A stretch of 53,262 bases of DNA from an uncultured beta proteobacterium (GTDB taxonomy: Bacteria > Pseudomonadota > Gammaproteobacteria > Burkholderiales > Burkholderiaceae_C), in contig CAILZB010000028.1 of the NCBI GenBank assembly GCA_903838565.1, positions 1 through 53,262 of the forward strand. The letters run 5' to 3'. Made by a program: the position numbers and the translations under genes. The notes below the pieces were generated by a model. The model was given only the letters and a program-made list of their open reading frames with translations, had not been told where the DNA came from and did not search any database. Numbering within the stretch: position 1 is the first letter of the stretch; each line of letters starts with the position of its first letter. Shown piece after piece: positions 52,169 to 53,262 of the stretch.

Positions 52169-52909
52169 ATGATGATGAACACGACACTGGAGCAATTGCG
52201 CGACCTCAAACTCGCTGGCATGGCGACAAGCCTGCAGGAGCAACTCACCCAGCCGGGCATGACGGCCATGAGCTTTGAGGAGAGGTTCAGCCTGCTGGTG
52301 GACCGCGAGGTCCACTGGCGCAGCGACAAGCGCCGGGCACGCCTTCTCAAAGAGGCAAACCTGAAGTTCCCCCAGGCATGCATTGAGGATATTGACACCC
52401 GCGCCGGGCGCGGCCTGGAACGTAGCGCCGTGATGAGCCTGGCGTTGGGCAACTGGATCCAGAATGGCCACAGCGTGCTCATCAGCGGCCTGACGGGTAC
52501 TGGCAAGACCTGGTTGGCCTGCGCCTTGGCTCAGTACGCCTGCAGGCGCGGGCACACCGCGTTGTACCAGCGTGTGCCACGTCTGGGTGAGGAGTTACGC
52601 ATTCGCCACGGCAACGGCACGTTTGGCAAGTGGCTGATCGCCTTGGCCAAGACAGACGTGCTGCTGCTTGACGATTGGGGAATGGCGGGCATCGATAGTC
52701 AGACGCGGGCCGACCTCATGGAAATCATCGATGACCGCGCTGCCAATAAGGCCACCATCATCACCAGCCAGTTGCCCATTGAACACTGGCATGCATGGAT
52801 CGGTGACCCCACCATCGCCGATGCAATTCTGGACCGCATCATGCAAAAGCATCATCGCTTCAACCTCAGCGGCGACTCCTTGCGGCCGAACTCACAACCG
52901 ACTGATTGA
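52169..52909 (+). CDS. istB: IS21-family helper ATPase IstB
   Basis: This 246-residue DnaC-like AAA+ protein has Walker A GLTGTGKT at 107-114, Walker B VLLLDDWG and the sensor-1 strand ATIITSQLP. The N-terminal domain (LEQLRDLKLAGMATSLQEQL) binds IstA. IstB assembles on target DNA and stimulates IstA strand transfer. The start is one of three consecutive ATG codons at 52169-52177, with AAGGA before them. The gap to istA is 68 bases. All motifs are intact. Confidence 0.96.
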   Translation: MMMNTTLEQLRDLKLAGMATSLQEQLTQPGMTAMSFEERFSLLVDREVHWRSDKRRARLLKEANLKFPQACIEDIDTRAGRGLERSAVMSLALGNWIQNGHSVLISGLTGTGKTWLACALAQYACRRGHTALYQRVPRLGEELRIRHGNGTFGKWLIALAKTDVLLLDDWGMAGIDSQTRADLMEIIDDRAANKATIITSQLPIEHWHAWIGDPTIADAILDRIMQKHHRFNLSGDSLRPNSQPTD

Positions 52910-53216
52910 GCACAATCGCGCGCCCGCCGTGGATAACTGATCTGTCCACAGGACGGGCCTGTGGACAGCCGGTGCTGCGCACCGGTGCATCAGTTGCCCA
53001 CCGCTCCCCGGTCATACGCCTTCGGCCTGACGCGCTCACGCTTGCCCGGTGCAGCGTCCTGCCCCGCCCCTACGGGCTACGCCCGGTGGCCCCACCCCCA
53101 GACCCATTGACCCCAAAAGAAGGGAAGCCAAAACATCCTGAGCGGGCATGATTTGAAGCCGTGCGCAACTCCCACCATACAATCTGCGCAGCGCAACTCT
53201 TGCACGCTGCGCAACC
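52910..53216. other. IS21 right non-coding tail with two perfect hairpins
   Basis: These 307 bases hold no gene. CTGTCCACAGG (52942-52952) and CCTGTGGACAG (52958-52968) form a perfect 11-bp stem with a five-base loop; TGCGCAGCG (53185-53193) and CGCTGCGCA (53205-53213) form a perfect 9-bp stem. Near the first, GTGGATAAC (52929-52937) is the reverse of TTATCCAC, close to a DnaA box. Confidence 0.55.
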
Positions 53217-53262
53217 GGTCACGATCGACCGGAATCGGTGGTCACGATCGCCGGAATACGCA
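53217..53262 (-). repeat. Two 23-bp repeats at the IS21 right end
   Basis: GGTCACG at 53217-53223 and 53240-53246 is the reverse of the left-end unit, again 23 bases apart. The tip differs from the left one by one missing T in GGTCGATCG. Confidence 0.9.

Larger units (their letters stand above)
50288..53262 (+). mobile_element. IS21-family insertion sequence, complete with both tips
   Basis: A 2975-bp element with left tip TGGGTATTCCGG and right tip (reverse) TGCGTATTCCGG, so it begins TG and ends CA as IS21 elements do. Inside are istA (DDE transposase) and istB (AAA+ helper) in order. The ends carry repeats of a CGTGACC-containing 23-bp unit, six at the left and two at the right. The right tip is the last base of the window, so the flanking target duplication cannot be checked. 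It inserted just behind the ParB-like gene without breaking it. Confidence 0.92.

Overview
This window is a piece of chromosome from a betaproteobacterium of the order Burkholderiales, most like the Comamonadaceae (Rhodoferax/Polaromonas type). The placement rests on gene content: a UbiM-type ubiquinone hydroxylase, PhaM (activator of PHB synthase), a MetH without its homocysteine domain preceded by an S-adenosylhomocysteine (SAH) riboswitch, DUF3567 and DUF2788 proteins, a gcdH/CoA-transferase pair and an H+-type F1Fo ATP synthase. The species cannot be named from sequence alone.

Layout. 0-5 kb: a cut-off small membrane protein, mnmG, a secreted barrel-like protein, a Crp/Fnr-type regulator with a DUF2892 membrane protein, and rdgC. 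5-8 kb: an LTXXQ periplasmic protein, DUF2788, ubiM and nnrU, then an unusually AT-rich gap with DnaA-box-like 9-mers. 8-14 kb: glutaryl-CoA dehydrogenase with its CoA-transferase, a SUI1/YciH protein, DUF3820, an aldo/keto reductase, an EamA transporter, trhO and a flavin reductase. 14-18 kb: a MacA/MacB-like export system whose MacB is split into ATPase and permease, then a membrane-anchored cytochrome c5. 18-22.6 kb: a conserved hypothetical, a YheT hydrolase, an NTF2-like protein and a lemA-TPM-TPM operon. 22.7-29.9 kb: the complete atpIBEFHAGDC operon on the minus strand. 30-33 kb: phaM and, converging on it, a large secreted protein that I read as a cholesterol-dependent-cytolysin-like pore former with a lectin-like C-terminus. 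33-40 kb: metH with its riboswitch, tgt, queA and an HD-GYP phosphodiesterase. 40-47 kb: recG, amtB with a sigma-54 promoter, DUF3567, DUF3108, a fumarylacetoacetate-hydrolase-family enzyme and an MFS transporter. 47.2-53.3 kb: a yifB/comM gene that has lost its first ~31 codons where foreign DNA begins (an RHH-like/ParB-like gene pair), followed by a whole IS21-family element whose right tip coincides with the window end.

How the genes work together. Most of the window is housekeeping: tRNA modification (mnmG, trhO, tgt, queA), energy (ATP synthase, ubiquinone synthesis, cytochrome c5), the activated methyl cycle (metH under SAH control), lysine/glutarate breakdown (gcdH plus CaiB) and nitrogen uptake (amtB). 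Accessory character is confined to the cytolysin-like gene and to the right-hand 4.7 kb. The most unusual content is the cytolysin-like fusion protein (30850-33123). Next come the break in yifB with its ParB-like cargo, the SAH riboswitch, the AT-rich DnaA-box cluster, and a family of short GGGGACAG palindromes at three intergenic sites.
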